Below are positions 18,800 through 27,495 of a DNA stretch of 64,000 nucleotides, in pieces; the stretch's first letter is position 1, and each line of letters starts with the position of its first letter. The position numbers were made by a program, and so were the translations under genes. The stretch spans positions 9,271-73,270 of the forward strand of contig NZ_MCVI01000009.1 in assembly GCF_002873135.1 (NCBI RefSeq), given 5' to 3'. This DNA comes from Shewanella sp. 10N.286.48.A6. Lineage in GTDB: Bacteria > Pseudomonadota > Gammaproteobacteria > Enterobacterales > Shewanellaceae. Under the pieces are notes generated by a model. That model was not told the DNA's origin and ran no database searches. It was given only the letters and a program-made list of their open reading frames with translations.

Positions 18800-19153
18800 A
18801 TGTTGTGCCAAATCCCCGATATCGCTAAAGGCGTTATTAGCTTATTCGTTAGTGGGCGTTTATCTACCCAAGACTATCGCACTCAACTACAACCTTTAAT
18901 CACAGACTATCGCGAGCAAACTGGTAAGGTTTTCTTATACATAGAGGCGGACGTGTTACTTGAAGGTTGGGATGTCAGCTCCTTGTCTGGGGGCGATAAA
19001 GTGCAATTACCCCATTTTGATGCATTAGTGTTTGTCGGTGGCCCTGACTGGGTAGGCAATGCGGTTAATTTACTGGGTCCTTTCATGCAAGGTGAGGTGG
19101 CTTGGTTTCCATTAGAGCAAAAACAGCAAGCCATAGCCTGGCTACAACAATAA
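18800..19153 (+). CDS. SpoIIAA-like (STAS-related) protein
   Basis: This 117-residue protein resembles the SpoIIAA-like family, an alpha/beta fold related to STAS domains. The pattern includes GVISLFVSGRLSTQDY at the N-terminus, a central strand KVFLYIEADVLLEGWDV, LPHFDALVFVGGPDWVGN and a C-terminal helix (EQKQQAIAWLQQ). There is no signal peptide. The ATG at 18800 has GGAG seven bases upstream and is preferred over an upstream TTG. Many such proteins bind lipophilic ligands or act in protein interactions, but nothing here shows a specific role. The DUF3012 lipoprotein gene follows at 34 bases. Confidence 0.7.
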   Translation: MLCQIPDIAKGVISLFVSGRLSTQDYRTQLQPLITDYREQTGKVFLYIEADVLLEGWDVSSLSGGDKVQLPHFDALVFVGGPDWVGNAVNLLGPFMQGEVAWFPLEQKQQAIAWLQQ

Positions 19154-19187
19154 TTTATTTGATTAACCATTCAGGGAATTAGAAAGT

Positions 19188-19373
19188 ATGTCATTAACTC
19201 AATCATCTTCAAAAATAGCGGCAGTATTAAGCGCAGGTTTATTAATTATCGGTCTAAGTGCCTGTTCACCAGAAGTAGGCAGTGAGGCGTGGTGTAAGCA
19301 AATGAAAGAAAAACCTAGCGGTGATTGGACTGCTAATGAAGCTGCCGATTATGCCAAGCATTGCGTGTTTTAA
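19188..19373 (+). CDS. DUF3012 small lipoprotein
   Basis: This 61-residue protein has a hydrophobic signal (AAVLSAGLLIIGLSAC) with an LSAC lipobox near residue 26, leaving only about 36 mature residues. These match DUF3012: CSPEVGSEAWCKQMKEKPSG followed by DWTANEAADYAKHC. Two conserved cysteines besides the lipidated one (AWCK and KHC) could form a disulfide. The function is unknown. It probably shares a transcript with the SpoIIAA-like gene and is followed by a strong terminator. Confidence 0.8.
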   Translation: MSLTQSSSKIAAVLSAGLLIIGLSACSPEVGSEAWCKQMKEKPSGDWTANEAADYAKHCVF

Positions 19374-19442
19374 GTTGATACTCACGTCGCTTTAGCAATA
19401 AATAACGTCAGCATAACCGCAACGTTAAATACATTAGTGTCA

Positions 19443-19473
19443 AAAAAGCCCAATCTTCGGATTGGGCTTTTTG
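19443..19473 (+). terminator. Rho-independent terminator
   Basis: A stem AAAAAGCCCAATC / GATTGGGCTTTTT with a stable TTCG tetraloop is followed by further T residues. Confidence 0.88.
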
Positions 19474-20084
19474 TTAATTATATCTTTATCTTTGCTATCA
19501 ATTTTAATTTTACTATTGTGGTTGTTAATGTTTTAAAAAACTCCAATGATGAAAGATATATTTTAATTAAAATGATGTTTACTTGGAATGCTAATTAATT
19601 ATTTAGTTTATTAGTTGTTACTACTATTGTATTTATGAATTCTCATTCACAATTTGATTTTTATTGCTTAGTATTTCGATGTTAAAAGTAACTTAATACA
19701 ATTGGTATTAAATTAAGTTTCAGTTAAGGTTAAATTAAGTTTTATTCTATTTTGATTTTTAATTATTCGTTTACTATTCGCTTGTTTTTATTTTGTTGAT
19801 TATTATATGTTTTTTGTTTTTAATTGTTTTTTCTAATTTTTACAAAGATATGCGTATCATCATTGTCAAATATTGTTTTTTAAGAATTATAAATACCTAT
19901 AAAGTGGTATAGCTCTGTAGCAAGGTTATTGTATTGGATTAGAACATTGTCACATTAATGATTTAAATAAATGTGAGTTTATATTTCCTGTGATATTACT
20001 TATTAAACTTTAATAAGTAAGTATTAAAGTTATAGCAATTGATGAATGCTAATAAATATAAATAAAGTTCCATTTGGAGTGATG
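19474..20084 (+). promoter_or_regulatory. Long AT-rich region upstream of nrfA
   Basis: About 610 bases with no supported gene. It contains an inverted repeat, TCACATT (19950-19956) and AATGTGA (19970-19976) with a 13-base spacer, about 110-135 bases before the nrfA start. The arms resemble CRP half-sites, but the spacing is too long for a single CRP site. GGAG at 20076-20079 is the nrfA ribosome site. Confidence 0.4.
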
Positions 20085-21638
20085 ATGAAATTACAAAAGC
20101 TAGCGCTAGCGGTGATGGTATCTGCAGTTTTTACAGGTACTGCAGTTGCTAAAGATGTTGATCTATACAAGAGTGAAAACTGGCAGCAAACCTTCCCTGA
20201 GCAATATAAAACTTGGGCTGAAACTGAGCAAAGTACCCCAGCCAATGGCGAGCTTGACGATCTTTTAGCGGCTAACCCAAACCTTGTTTCGGCTTGGGCG
20301 GGTTATGGTTTTGCTAAAGACTATAACCGTGCTCGTGGTCACCATTATGCATTAACAGATATTATTAAAACTCTGCGGGTAGGCCACCCTGTTGTTGGTC
20401 ATGACGGCAAAGTGGTTGGTGAAGCAATGGCTGCTAGTTGTTGGTCATGTAAAACCCCTGATGTTGCTCGCATGTATGACGAAGTAGGTGAAGGTAAATT
20501 CTCTGACAATGCTTGGTCAACTTGGGGTCATGAAATGTCTAACACAATCGGCTGTGCTGATTGTCATGAGTTAGGTAAAGAAGAGCTTAGATTGAGCCGT
20601 CCGTATGCCGATCGTGCGATGAAAACAATTGGTAAAGATTTCGCGAAGCAAGATTCAACCATGCAAGCCAGTCAAACCTGTGCTCAGTGTCATGTTGAAT
20701 ACTACTTTGACGGCACTGATAGCAAAAAAGTGAAATACCCAATGGATTACTGGGTACCAGGCGTTGAAACTGATTACAAAAAGTTTGTTAATTACACAGG
20801 TACTGACGGTTTATATGTAGGTTTTGCTGCTGAAGCACAACTTGCGTATTTTGACCAACGCGGCTTTAAAGATTGGACCAACGCAGTATCTGGTGCGCCA
20901 ATGATTAAAGCGCAGCATCCAGAATTTGAAAACATGTTAGATAGAACAGAACATGCAATGGATGACCATTTAGAGTTTGGTTGTACCACTTGTCATATGC
21001 CGAAAGCGACTAACGCTAAAGGCGCTGAATTCTCTAACCATAAAGTGACTTTTGAAGCTGATAAATTGCCAGCAGACTGTCAATCTTGTCATGAAGCCGG
21101 TGACTTTAAAGAGATCCTTGATGAGCGTAAAGCTGAGATCACTAAGTTACGTTTCGATGCTAATGGCACCGACCCACGGTTAACTGAAGTACACTTTAAA
21201 GCACAAGCTATTTGGGCTGCTAATGGCATTAAAGGCCTAGAAGCTGGTCAAACTATTCCACAAGCAAAAGGCAACTATGAAGCTGCACTTAAAGCGAAAA
21301 CACCATTAGCCGGTGAAATGAATAGCTTACTGACTAAAGTCAGAAATGCGCAATGGTTCTGGGATAGTGCAACAGCATCTCACGGTATTCATGCGCATAA
21401 CCCGACTGAAGCAGTACGTTTGCTTGAAAAATCTAATAGCATTTTAGATGCAGCATTGACTGAAGCTAATGCATTACTAGCCAAGTACGCACCTAGCTAC
21501 AAGTATGATGCGACTAAGTACGACACTAAAGCGAAGGTACAACCTTTAGTGGGTCTTGACTTAGAAGCAATGCAAGCGTCTAAAGAAATATTCTTAGATA
21601 AGCGCGTTAAAAAAGAATGGCCAGCAGAGCTTAAGTAA
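20085..21638 (+). CDS. nrfA: Ammonia-forming cytochrome c nitrite reductase
   Basis: This 517-residue periplasmic pentaheme enzyme reduces nitrite to ammonia with six electrons. A Sec signal peptide ends at TAVA-KD. The active-site heme motif is the NrfA-specific CWSCK (with lysine as ligand), followed by four CXXCH sites: CADCH, CAQCH, CTTCH and CQSCH. The catalytic region HGIHAHNP near the C-terminus supplies further heme ligands. The ATG at 20085 is five bases from GGAG; the adjacent ATG at 20082 is too close. It stands alone with no nrfBCD genes, as in Shewanella, where electrons are delivered by CymA (known biology, not visible here). Confidence 0.96.
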   Translation: MKLQKLALAVMVSAVFTGTAVAKDVDLYKSENWQQTFPEQYKTWAETEQSTPANGELDDLLAANPNLVSAWAGYGFAKDYNRARGHHYALTDIIKTLRVGHPVVGHDGKVVGEAMAASCWSCKTPDVARMYDEVGEGKFSDNAWSTWGHEMSNTIGCADCHELGKEELRLSRPYADRAMKTIGKDFAKQDSTMQASQTCAQCHVEYYFDGTDSKKVKYPMDYWVPGVETDYKKFVNYTGTDGLYVGFAAEAQLAYFDQRGFKDWTNAVSGAPMIKAQHPEFENMLDRTEHAMDDHLEFGCTTCHMPKATNAKGAEFSNHKVTFEADKLPADCQSCHEAGDFKEILDERKAEITKLRFDANGTDPRLTEVHFKAQAIWAANGIKGLEAGQTIPQAKGNYEAALKAKTPLAGEMNSLLTKVRNAQWFWDSATASHGIHAHNPTEAVRLLEKSNSILDAALTEANALLAKYAPSYKYDATKYDTKAKVQPLVGLDLEAMQASKEIFLDKRVKKEWPAELK

Positions 21639-21720
21639 GCTCGCTAGTTGATTGAAATGAAATAGACTTTCCATACTGTTTATTTAAATTCAATCACAGT
21701 ACAGGTAGCCATTAAAACCA

Positions 21721-21753
21721 ATGCCAGTCGATGTAAATCGACTGGCATTTTTG
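21721..21753 (+). terminator. Rho-independent terminator after nrfA
   Basis: A perfect 12-bp stem ATGCCAGTCGAT / ATCGACTGGCAT with a GTAA loop is followed by TTTTTGTTTT. Confidence 0.88.
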
Positions 21754-21871
21754 TTTTGATTTGCATCACTTTATTGTCGCTTAAGCTGCATTTTCACTTA
21801 CTGGCATGTTGGCCATAGTCTCCATTTACGAATATAGCTGTTCAAAAAAACTGCAAATAAGGTGTTGCTTA

Positions 21872-21922
21872 ATTAGGATTACGATTGTAATCTTAATTGG
21901 AGATTACAACCGTAATCCTAAT
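21872..21922. promoter_or_regulatory. Twin BlaI-type operators
   Basis: Two dyads, GATTACGATTGTAATC and GATTACAACCGTAATC, each ATTAC-N4-GTAAT, sit in a larger 22-bp inverted repeat (21872-21893 and 21901-21922) with one mismatch and a 7-base spacer. The ATTAC/GTAAT arms resemble the TACA/TGTA dyads bound by BlaI/MecI-family repressors. They lie about 120-170 bases before the BlaI-type gene, so autorepression is likely. Confidence 0.7.
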
Positions 21923-22039
21923 GTTTGAAGCAAACTTTATTGAAAGAAGCAGTATTTCAAACATCTTTTATCCAACACTGCATTGAAAAAACAGTATTGA
22001 AAAAATAGCATCGAAAACAAATAGCATTGGAAGTAAACG

Positions 22040-22414
22040 ATGAAAGACATCAGCAATAGCGAACTATTAGTCCTTAAACAACTTTGGCAACGGGCACCTT
22101 TAACATCAACTGAAGTGGTTGATGCTCTGGCATTAAGTCATGACATGCATGAAAAAACCGTTAAAACCTTAATTAACCGCTTAGTAAAAAAGCAGGCGAT
22201 TAGTTTTGAGAAGCAAGGTCGGGTTTACCATTATTCACCATTGATTGTTGAGCATGACTACACAGCTAAAGAGTCCGAATCATTTGTTGAACGTATGTTC
22301 TCTGGCAAGTTAACCCCTTTAGTGGCGGGTTTTGCAAAGAACAATAAGTTATCAGCTGAAGATGTTGCTGAATTAAAGTCATTACTTGATGATTGGCAGC
22401 AGGAGCAAAAATGA
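22040..22414 (+). CDS. BlaI/MecI family transcriptional repressor
   Basis: This 124-residue protein matches the BlaI/MecI/CopY winged-helix repressors. Residues 1-72 form the DNA-binding domain (ISNSELLVLKQLWQRAPLTS, then EKTVKTLINRLVKKQAI and the wing KQGRVYHYSPLI), and the C-terminal helices mediate dimerisation (FVERMFSGKLTPLVAGFA). In known systems, cleavage by a BlaR1/MecR1 membrane protease lifts repression. The partner protease gene follows with an ATGA overlap, so the two are translationally coupled. Twin ATTAC-N4-GTAAT dyads upstream suggest autoregulation. No beta-lactamase gene is nearby, so the signal and target genes are unknown. Confidence 0.88.
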   Translation: MKDISNSELLVLKQLWQRAPLTSTEVVDALALSHDMHEKTVKTLINRLVKKQAISFEKQGRVYHYSPLIVEHDYTAKESESFVERMFSGKLTPLVAGFAKNNKLSAEDVAELKSLLDDWQQEQK

Positions 22415-23637
22415 TGCTGAATTGGTTTATGGAACAAACCGTAATATTAACGCTATTTTGTTTACCGATGATGGTGTTTCATCGGGTTATTTTGGCAAAA
22501 ATCGGTGCCCATTATACTTATGTGTTATGGAGTTCAGTGCCGATACTATTGCTAATTTCAGTAGGTCAGCTGTGGTTTCCTGAGGGCTTTATGCACCTAA
22601 AGCTTTCATGGTTGTCATTGCCTGAGCCTGCTGCAGTCATGCAGCATTATCAAGTGCTTGCCACTGATACTATCAAGCTATCTTCTATGCTCATTAGCTC
22701 ACTGTATCTCGACTACTTATACATCGCGATTATGAGCTTGTTATTATTGAGTATGGTGTACCAACAGACTCAATTTAATCCCATTGTGGCCTCAGCGGTT
22801 AAAGTCGCTGAAACCAATAAGGGGGTTGATATATTGGCTCATGAATCCGTTCAGTCTCCAATGCTGGTGGGGTTATTGTCACCTTGTATTCTGGTGCCGT
22901 TAAATTTCAAATCATTAGATATTAATCAACAGCAAGCAATCATCGCTCATGAAGCGTTCCATCATCAGCGTAAAGACTTATGGTGCAATGTCATTGGTTG
23001 TAGCGTGCTATTGATGTTCTGGTTTAATCCGTTGATGTGGTTTGCTTACAGGCGTTTTAGACATGACCAAGAGTTGTCGTGTGATGCTCAAGTAACATCA
23101 GAAATGGATAAAAATAATAAAATTGCCTATAGCCATGCGCTATTGGCCTACTCGCAACATGTTCCTTTGAGCATGTTACACACTCACTATGGAGATAAAA
23201 CCATCTTAAAAGAAAGGATTATACAGATGAAAAAACAGCACGGAAAAAACACACTCGTCATCATGGGGATCACCCTAGCATTAGGTATCAGTGGATTAAT
23301 AATAAACCAGCAAGTTCATGCCGGTTCACAAGCTAAGCAAGCGGAGACACATGTTGTCCCTACAATGCGTATAGACCCTATTTATCCTGCTAAAGCGGCA
23401 ACTGCAGGGCTCAATGGCTATGTGCAACTGGAGTTTGATATTAGTCAATCCGGTAAAGTGTCGAATGTTGCAGTGATTAAGTCATCTCCTACAGGTGTAT
23501 TTGACCAATCAGCTAAAGATGCCTTATCACAATGGGTTTATAACCAATCAGAAAATGGCGTTAAAAATGCACAAGTGCAGCTTGATTTTGTCATCCATGA
23601 GCCTGCTGCAGATGTAGAGCGCATTAAAGTGAACTAA
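22411..23637 (+). CDS. BlaR1-like M56 metallopeptidase with C-terminal TonB domain
   Basis: This 408-residue membrane protein combines an M56 peptidase with a TonB C-terminal domain. The N-terminal half holds several membrane helices (about residues 1-130), then the zinc motif HEAFHH (HExxH, near 180) with more hydrophobic segments around it and an acidic EL.CDAQV helix that may supply the third ligand. A further membrane helix (LVIMGITLALGISGLIINQ, about 285-303) leads to a periplasmic TonB-like domain (RIDPIYPAKAATAGLNGYVQ onward). Its start overlaps the BlaI-type stop (ATGA), with AGGAG upstream. The expected job is to sense an envelope signal and cleave the repressor; there is no penicillin-binding sensor domain, so the TonB-like part may be the sensor. 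Confidence 0.82.
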   Translation: MMLNWFMEQTVILTLFCLPMMVFHRVILAKIGAHYTYVLWSSVPILLLISVGQLWFPEGFMHLKLSWLSLPEPAAVMQHYQVLATDTIKLSSMLISSLYLDYLYIAIMSLLLLSMVYQQTQFNPIVASAVKVAETNKGVDILAHESVQSPMLVGLLSPCILVPLNFKSLDINQQQAIIAHEAFHHQRKDLWCNVIGCSVLLMFWFNPLMWFAYRRFRHDQELSCDAQVTSEMDKNNKIAYSHALLAYSQHVPLSMLHTHYGDKTILKERIIQMKKQHGKNTLVIMGITLALGISGLIINQQVHAGSQAKQAETHVVPTMRIDPIYPAKAATAGLNGYVQLEFDISQSGKVSNVAVIKSSPTGVFDQSAKDALSQWVYNQSENGVKNAQVQLDFVIHEPAADVERIKVN

Positions 23638-23754
23638 TGATAAGTGTCAGCAATACTCGTTTTTTTGAGTATTAACTGAGAGGTTTAGCTTGATCACCTA
23701 AACCTGAATTGATCATAAATTAGCATGTGATATATAGGTTGTTGGTTAAGATAA

Positions 23755-24045
23755 GGCTTATTTATTATCCCCATCATGATGGCTTACACTGATTTACTTA
23801 ACCCTGATGCCGGTTTAATGGCGTTTACGTTTGCCATAGTGCAAACCGCGACCTTAATTGTCGTGATAGCCATTTCGATAGAAGGTTATCTATTACGACC
23901 GCTTAAACCGATTGAGCGAGTGCTGGCAATAGCCGTGGTACCTTGGGTATTGTTTAACCCGTTAAGTACTGGCTTTGTGGGCGTATTAGTGATTTTAGGT
24001 CTGATTGGCGTGCAGTGGAAAACACGTGCTGTGGTAGCGGCTTAA
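23755..24045 (+). pseudogene. 3' remnant of a TRAP transporter fused permease gene
   Basis: The open stretch encodes about 96 residues resembling the very end of 12TM/4TM-fused TRAP permeases: LFIIPIMMAYTDLL, a helix, then ISIEGYLLRPLKPIERVL and a last hydrophobic helix. The similarity begins at GLFIIP before the first ATG (23776), right after an in-frame TAA at 23752, and that ATG has no ribosome site. Nothing upstream resembles the rest of the roughly 600-800-residue permease. I read it as a decayed leftover, although an 89-residue membrane protein could still be made. A weak hairpin (AATACTC/GAGTATT, 23652-23673) lies between it and the BlaR1-like gene. Confidence 0.6.
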
Positions 24046-24499
24046 ATCGAAATAATAGCGAACCAGTTTATTCTAAAATACTGTTATTAAGCAGTATTTT
24101 TAGGCTATTTTAATAAATCGGTTTGTTGTGTATCTTGCGTTTAATTTTCATTCCAACCTCAAATCTGCTTAGGGCAGTAACAATTGTCTAATTGAATGAT
24201 GACTATATTGATAATTCAATTATTAATGATAAAACGTCACTTATTCAACTCAAAAAACAGACTTTTTCAACTCCAAAAAACACACCACAAGACACCTAGG
24301 TAAAATAATTGTTAATAATGTGACAATAAAAAGTAACTCAACCACTCAGTAAGTCTCTGTTTTTATTATCTATTAATATTTACATCATATTAGTGAAACC
24401 TTGCTGTCATTTTAACGCAGTCTTTTTGTCATTTTTGCGGGTTAGTTTGTCGTCCATTGAAACAACTTAACTCGCTTACACCCGTCTTCGGAGATGACA
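24046..24499 (+). promoter_or_regulatory. Upstream region of the beta-helix lipoprotein gene
   Basis: About 450 AT-rich bases without a supported gene. TGTCATTTT occurs at 24405-24413 and again at 24427-24435, exactly 22 bases apart. Pho-box units (CTGTCAT) repeat every 11 bases, but the middle unit here matches poorly, so this is only a hint. GGAG at 24490-24493 sets the start of the next gene. Confidence 0.35.
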
Positions 24500-27334
24500 A
24501 TGGAACTGAAAAAAATGTTTAAACTTAGTGCTGTATCAGCTGCGCTTTCTGCAACCTTATTACTTGCGGGCTGTGGTGGCGATATCAATATTGATACGGG
24601 TTCACAAGAGCCGACTAACCCTACAAATCCAACGGATCCAACCACACCGACTGAAACGGACCAACAACTTGCTTACGGCGGCTTTGCAGAAAAAAGCACT
24701 ACGATAGCGGCTATCGATGGTAAAGAAGTGTGGGTGTTAACAGGCACACTGGCACCTTCTACTGCAGCTTCAACAGTAAAGGTAGGTGGTCAAGATGGCG
24801 CGAACATCATTTTAGGAAACGATGTGGTGTGGATGCTTGATGGTGCAGTTATCGCTGGCGGCGATAAAGCTGACTCGGTTGAATTATCAATTATGGCTGG
24901 CACTAAAATTATTGGTGGTAGCGAGTCTTATTTAGTCATTAGCCGTGATTCAAAAATTATGGCCGAAGGCACAGCTGACGCGCCAATCGTATTTACTTCC
25001 CTTGAAGCGGCGCTAGGCCAAACTGGCGAAGCGGGTCAATGGGGCGGCTTAGTCGTTTTAGGTAACGCACCTGTTAACTCATGCCCTGATTTAACCAGTT
25101 GTGATGCTGCATTTGAAGTGGGTAACCACAACTACGGTGGTGATAACACTGAAGATAACTCAGGTGTTATTCAGTATGTTCGGGTTGAGTTTGGTGGCTT
25201 TAAAATCAACGACACCCAAGAAATGAACGGTATTAGTTTCGCGGCAGTTGGCGCAGGTACAACTGTTGATCATATCCAAATTCATAAAAATAACGATGAC
25301 GGTGTTGAGTTTTGGGGCGGTAACGTTTCGCTTTCACATGTGGTGTTAACTGAAAACTTTGATGACTCTCTAGATTGGACTAACGGTTGGCAAGGTAGTG
25401 CCCAGCACGTTTATATCCGTCAAGAGGATAACGGTTCAAACCGTGGTATCGAAGGTGACAGCAACAGCAGCGCTGATGCTGAACCACAGTCTATGCCTAC
25501 ATTAGCTAACTTCACCATTGAAGTGGCTAACGGCACTAACAGTGGTGGTGATGACGCTGAAGGTATTTTACTGCGCAAAGGCACGGCTGTTAACGCATAC
25601 AACATGCTGGTTAAAGGCGATGTTGATTCTGGCGAATGTTTAGAAATCAATGACGACAATACAGTTGATACCGCTGAAGCTGGCAACTTAAACATGCAAA
25701 ACAGCTTAATCGATTGTGTTGAGCCGTTTAAGAGTGCCAAGGTTGATGCTGATAAAGGTTACACCAAAGCTTACGACGTTGAAGCTTGGTTTATGGCCCA
25801 AGAAGGTAACTTAGCCGGTGCTGCAGATTTATCAGGGTATATGCCTAATTCATCTTCTGTTGCTTTAACTGGCGGCGCAGCTGATTTAGCTAACATGGAT
25901 GACCGTTTAGATGATGCCCAATATATCGGTGCATTTAATGGCAGCACTGACTGGACGGAAGGCTGGACCACGGCCATTCATGAAGATGCAGCGCCTGCAC
26001 CAACTGAATTACCAGTTTTAACATCTTGCCCTGTAGGCACAACTTCAGAAGATGTGGTTGCAGGCCTTTATAAAGATGACAGCGTGACTTTAGTCTGTTC
26101 AATCGAAGGTAACATCACCACCAATACAACACTGCTTGCTGGTCAAAACGTGATGTACAAAGTAGATGGCGGCGCGGTGATTGTAGGTGGTGATAACGCA
26201 GACTCTGCAACACTGGCAATTCAAGCGGGTACGCAATTATTTGCGACCGACAACAGCTACATCGCCATTAGTCGTGGCTCTAAAATCATGGCCCAAGGCA
26301 GTGCTGAGCATCCAATCGTTATGACCTCTCAGCAAGATGTAATAGCTGGCGCAGAAGGTGAGCGTGGTCAGTGGGGCGGTTTAGTTATTCTGGGTAATGG
26401 CGAAACCAACAAGTGTCCTGATAAAGACAACTGTGATGTGTCATTTGAAGTGGGCGACTTCCCATACGGCGGTAATGACAATGCTGATAACAGCGGTCAA
26501 ATCAGCTATGTGGTAGTCAAATATGCCGGCTTTAAAGTCAATGATACCCAAGAAATGAACGGCATCTCATTTGCGGCAGTGGGCAGTGGAACCCAAGTTG
26601 ACCATATTCAAGTCCATGCAAATGGCGATGATGGTGTTGAGTTTTGGGGCGGTGCAGTCAATCTTAAATATGTTTACCTAACGGATAACTTTGATGACAG
26701 CTTAGATTGGACTAACGGCTGGCAGGGTAAAGCACAGTACGTGTATATCACCCATGAAGATGGTCAAGCTAACCGTGGTATTGAAGGCGATAGTCATAAA
26801 GGCACTGACGATACGCCGATTTCAAACCCAACTATCTCTAACGTAACAATTCTTCCTGGTGCTGATATTGAAAATGCCAGTGGCGATAAAGGCGAAGGCA
26901 TCATTCTTCGTGTTGCTACTCGTGCATCAATTCACAACCTATTGATTCAAGGTCGCAAAGGTGCAACTTCTGAGACTGAATCAGGTGAGTGTTTAGAACT
27001 AGACGGTACTTACGCAGGTCTTGTTACCAACGTTAACGATGAAACATTAGTGATGTCTCACTCTGTTATCGACTGTAACGAGCCATTCAAATACAGCTCT
27101 GACAACACAGATACAACCGATGCGGTAGACACGCAGGCCTGGTTCTTAGCTCAAACAGGTAACTCTGCTCAAGAAGTGACGTTAACTAATGGCATGCCTG
27201 CTGGCACTGACACTGTGTTATTGGGTACGGGTCTTGATATGAGTACGACTGACACCTTCTTCGAATCAACTGATTATATCGGTGCATTCGATGGCCAAAC
27301 TGATTGGCGTGAAGGTTGGGCTTTTATTAAATAA
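24500..27334 (+). CDS. Duplicated beta-helix lipoprotein paired with a TonB-dependent receptor
   Basis: This 944-residue lipoprotein has a lipobox LLAGC (Cys about residue 25) and a Pro/Thr linker (TNPTNPTDPTTPTE). The rest is two homologous halves, about residues 60-500 and 515-944. Shared landmarks in both are AGT...YLVISR/YIAISR, GQWGGLVVLGN, KINDTQEMNGISFAAVG, DDGVEFWGG, NFDDSLDWTNGWQG, NRGIEGDS, a GECLE segment and a final YIGAF.G.TDW.EGW. The repeats suggest a right-handed parallel beta-helix. Each half has cysteine pairs (CPD..CD and GECLE..IDC) likely to form disulfides. The ATG at 24500 is six bases from GGAG. It lies directly before a TonB-dependent receptor gene and probably acts as its surface ligand-binding partner. 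Confidence 0.75.
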   Translation: MELKKMFKLSAVSAALSATLLLAGCGGDINIDTGSQEPTNPTNPTDPTTPTETDQQLAYGGFAEKSTTIAAIDGKEVWVLTGTLAPSTAASTVKVGGQDGANIILGNDVVWMLDGAVIAGGDKADSVELSIMAGTKIIGGSESYLVISRDSKIMAEGTADAPIVFTSLEAALGQTGEAGQWGGLVVLGNAPVNSCPDLTSCDAAFEVGNHNYGGDNTEDNSGVIQYVRVEFGGFKINDTQEMNGISFAAVGAGTTVDHIQIHKNNDDGVEFWGGNVSLSHVVLTENFDDSLDWTNGWQGSAQHVYIRQEDNGSNRGIEGDSNSSADAEPQSMPTLANFTIEVANGTNSGGDDAEGILLRKGTAVNAYNMLVKGDVDSGECLEINDDNTVDTAEAGNLNMQNSLIDCVEPFKSAKVDADKGYTKAYDVEAWFMAQEGNLAGAADLSGYMPNSSSVALTGGAADLANMDDRLDDAQYIGAFNGSTDWTEGWTTAIHEDAAPAPTELPVLTSCPVGTTSEDVVAGLYKDDSVTLVCSIEGNITTNTTLLAGQNVMYKVDGGAVIVGGDNADSATLAIQAGTQLFATDNSYIAISRGSKIMAQGSAEHPIVMTSQQDVIAGAEGERGQWGGLVILGNGETNKCPDKDNCDVSFEVGDFPYGGNDNADNSGQISYVVVKYAGFKVNDTQEMNGISFAAVGSGTQVDHIQVHANGDDGVEFWGGAVNLKYVYLTDNFDDSLDWTNGWQGKAQYVYITHEDGQANRGIEGDSHKGTDDTPISNPTISNVTILPGADIENASGDKGEGIILRVATRASIHNLLIQGRKGATSETESGECLELDGTYAGLVTNVNDETLVMSHSVIDCNEPFKYSSDNTDTTDAVDTQAWFLAQTGNSAQEVTLTNGMPAGTDTVLLGTGLDMSTTDTFFESTDYIGAFDGQTDWREGWAFIK

Positions 27335-27354
27335 AAGCGAGTAGTAAACCTTAG

Positions 27355-27382
27355 GCATCGGGGAGTGAGTACTCCTCGATGC
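27355..27382 (+). other. Intercistronic hairpin without T run
   Basis: GCATCGGGGAGT pairs with ACTCCTCGATGC (12 bp, one G-T wobble) around a GAGT loop. There is no following T tract, so it is not a classical terminator. It lies between the lipoprotein and receptor genes and may protect the upstream mRNA or partly stop transcription. Confidence 0.55.
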
Positions 27383-27495
27383 TGCTTAAAGTCCGATTAG
27401 ATAATCAAAATAGTTAGTTAAATTTACATTAATTGTCACCGGTGTATCACATCTTAGTGGCGCGACCTGAACTGTGTACAGGATTGAAAAACGTT

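Noticed and set aside
25420..25740. Minus-strand open frames inside the beta-helix lipoprotein gene (also at 25771-25977)
   Set aside because: They are antisense shadows with no ribosome site or protein-family features; the plus-strand gene fully explains the region.
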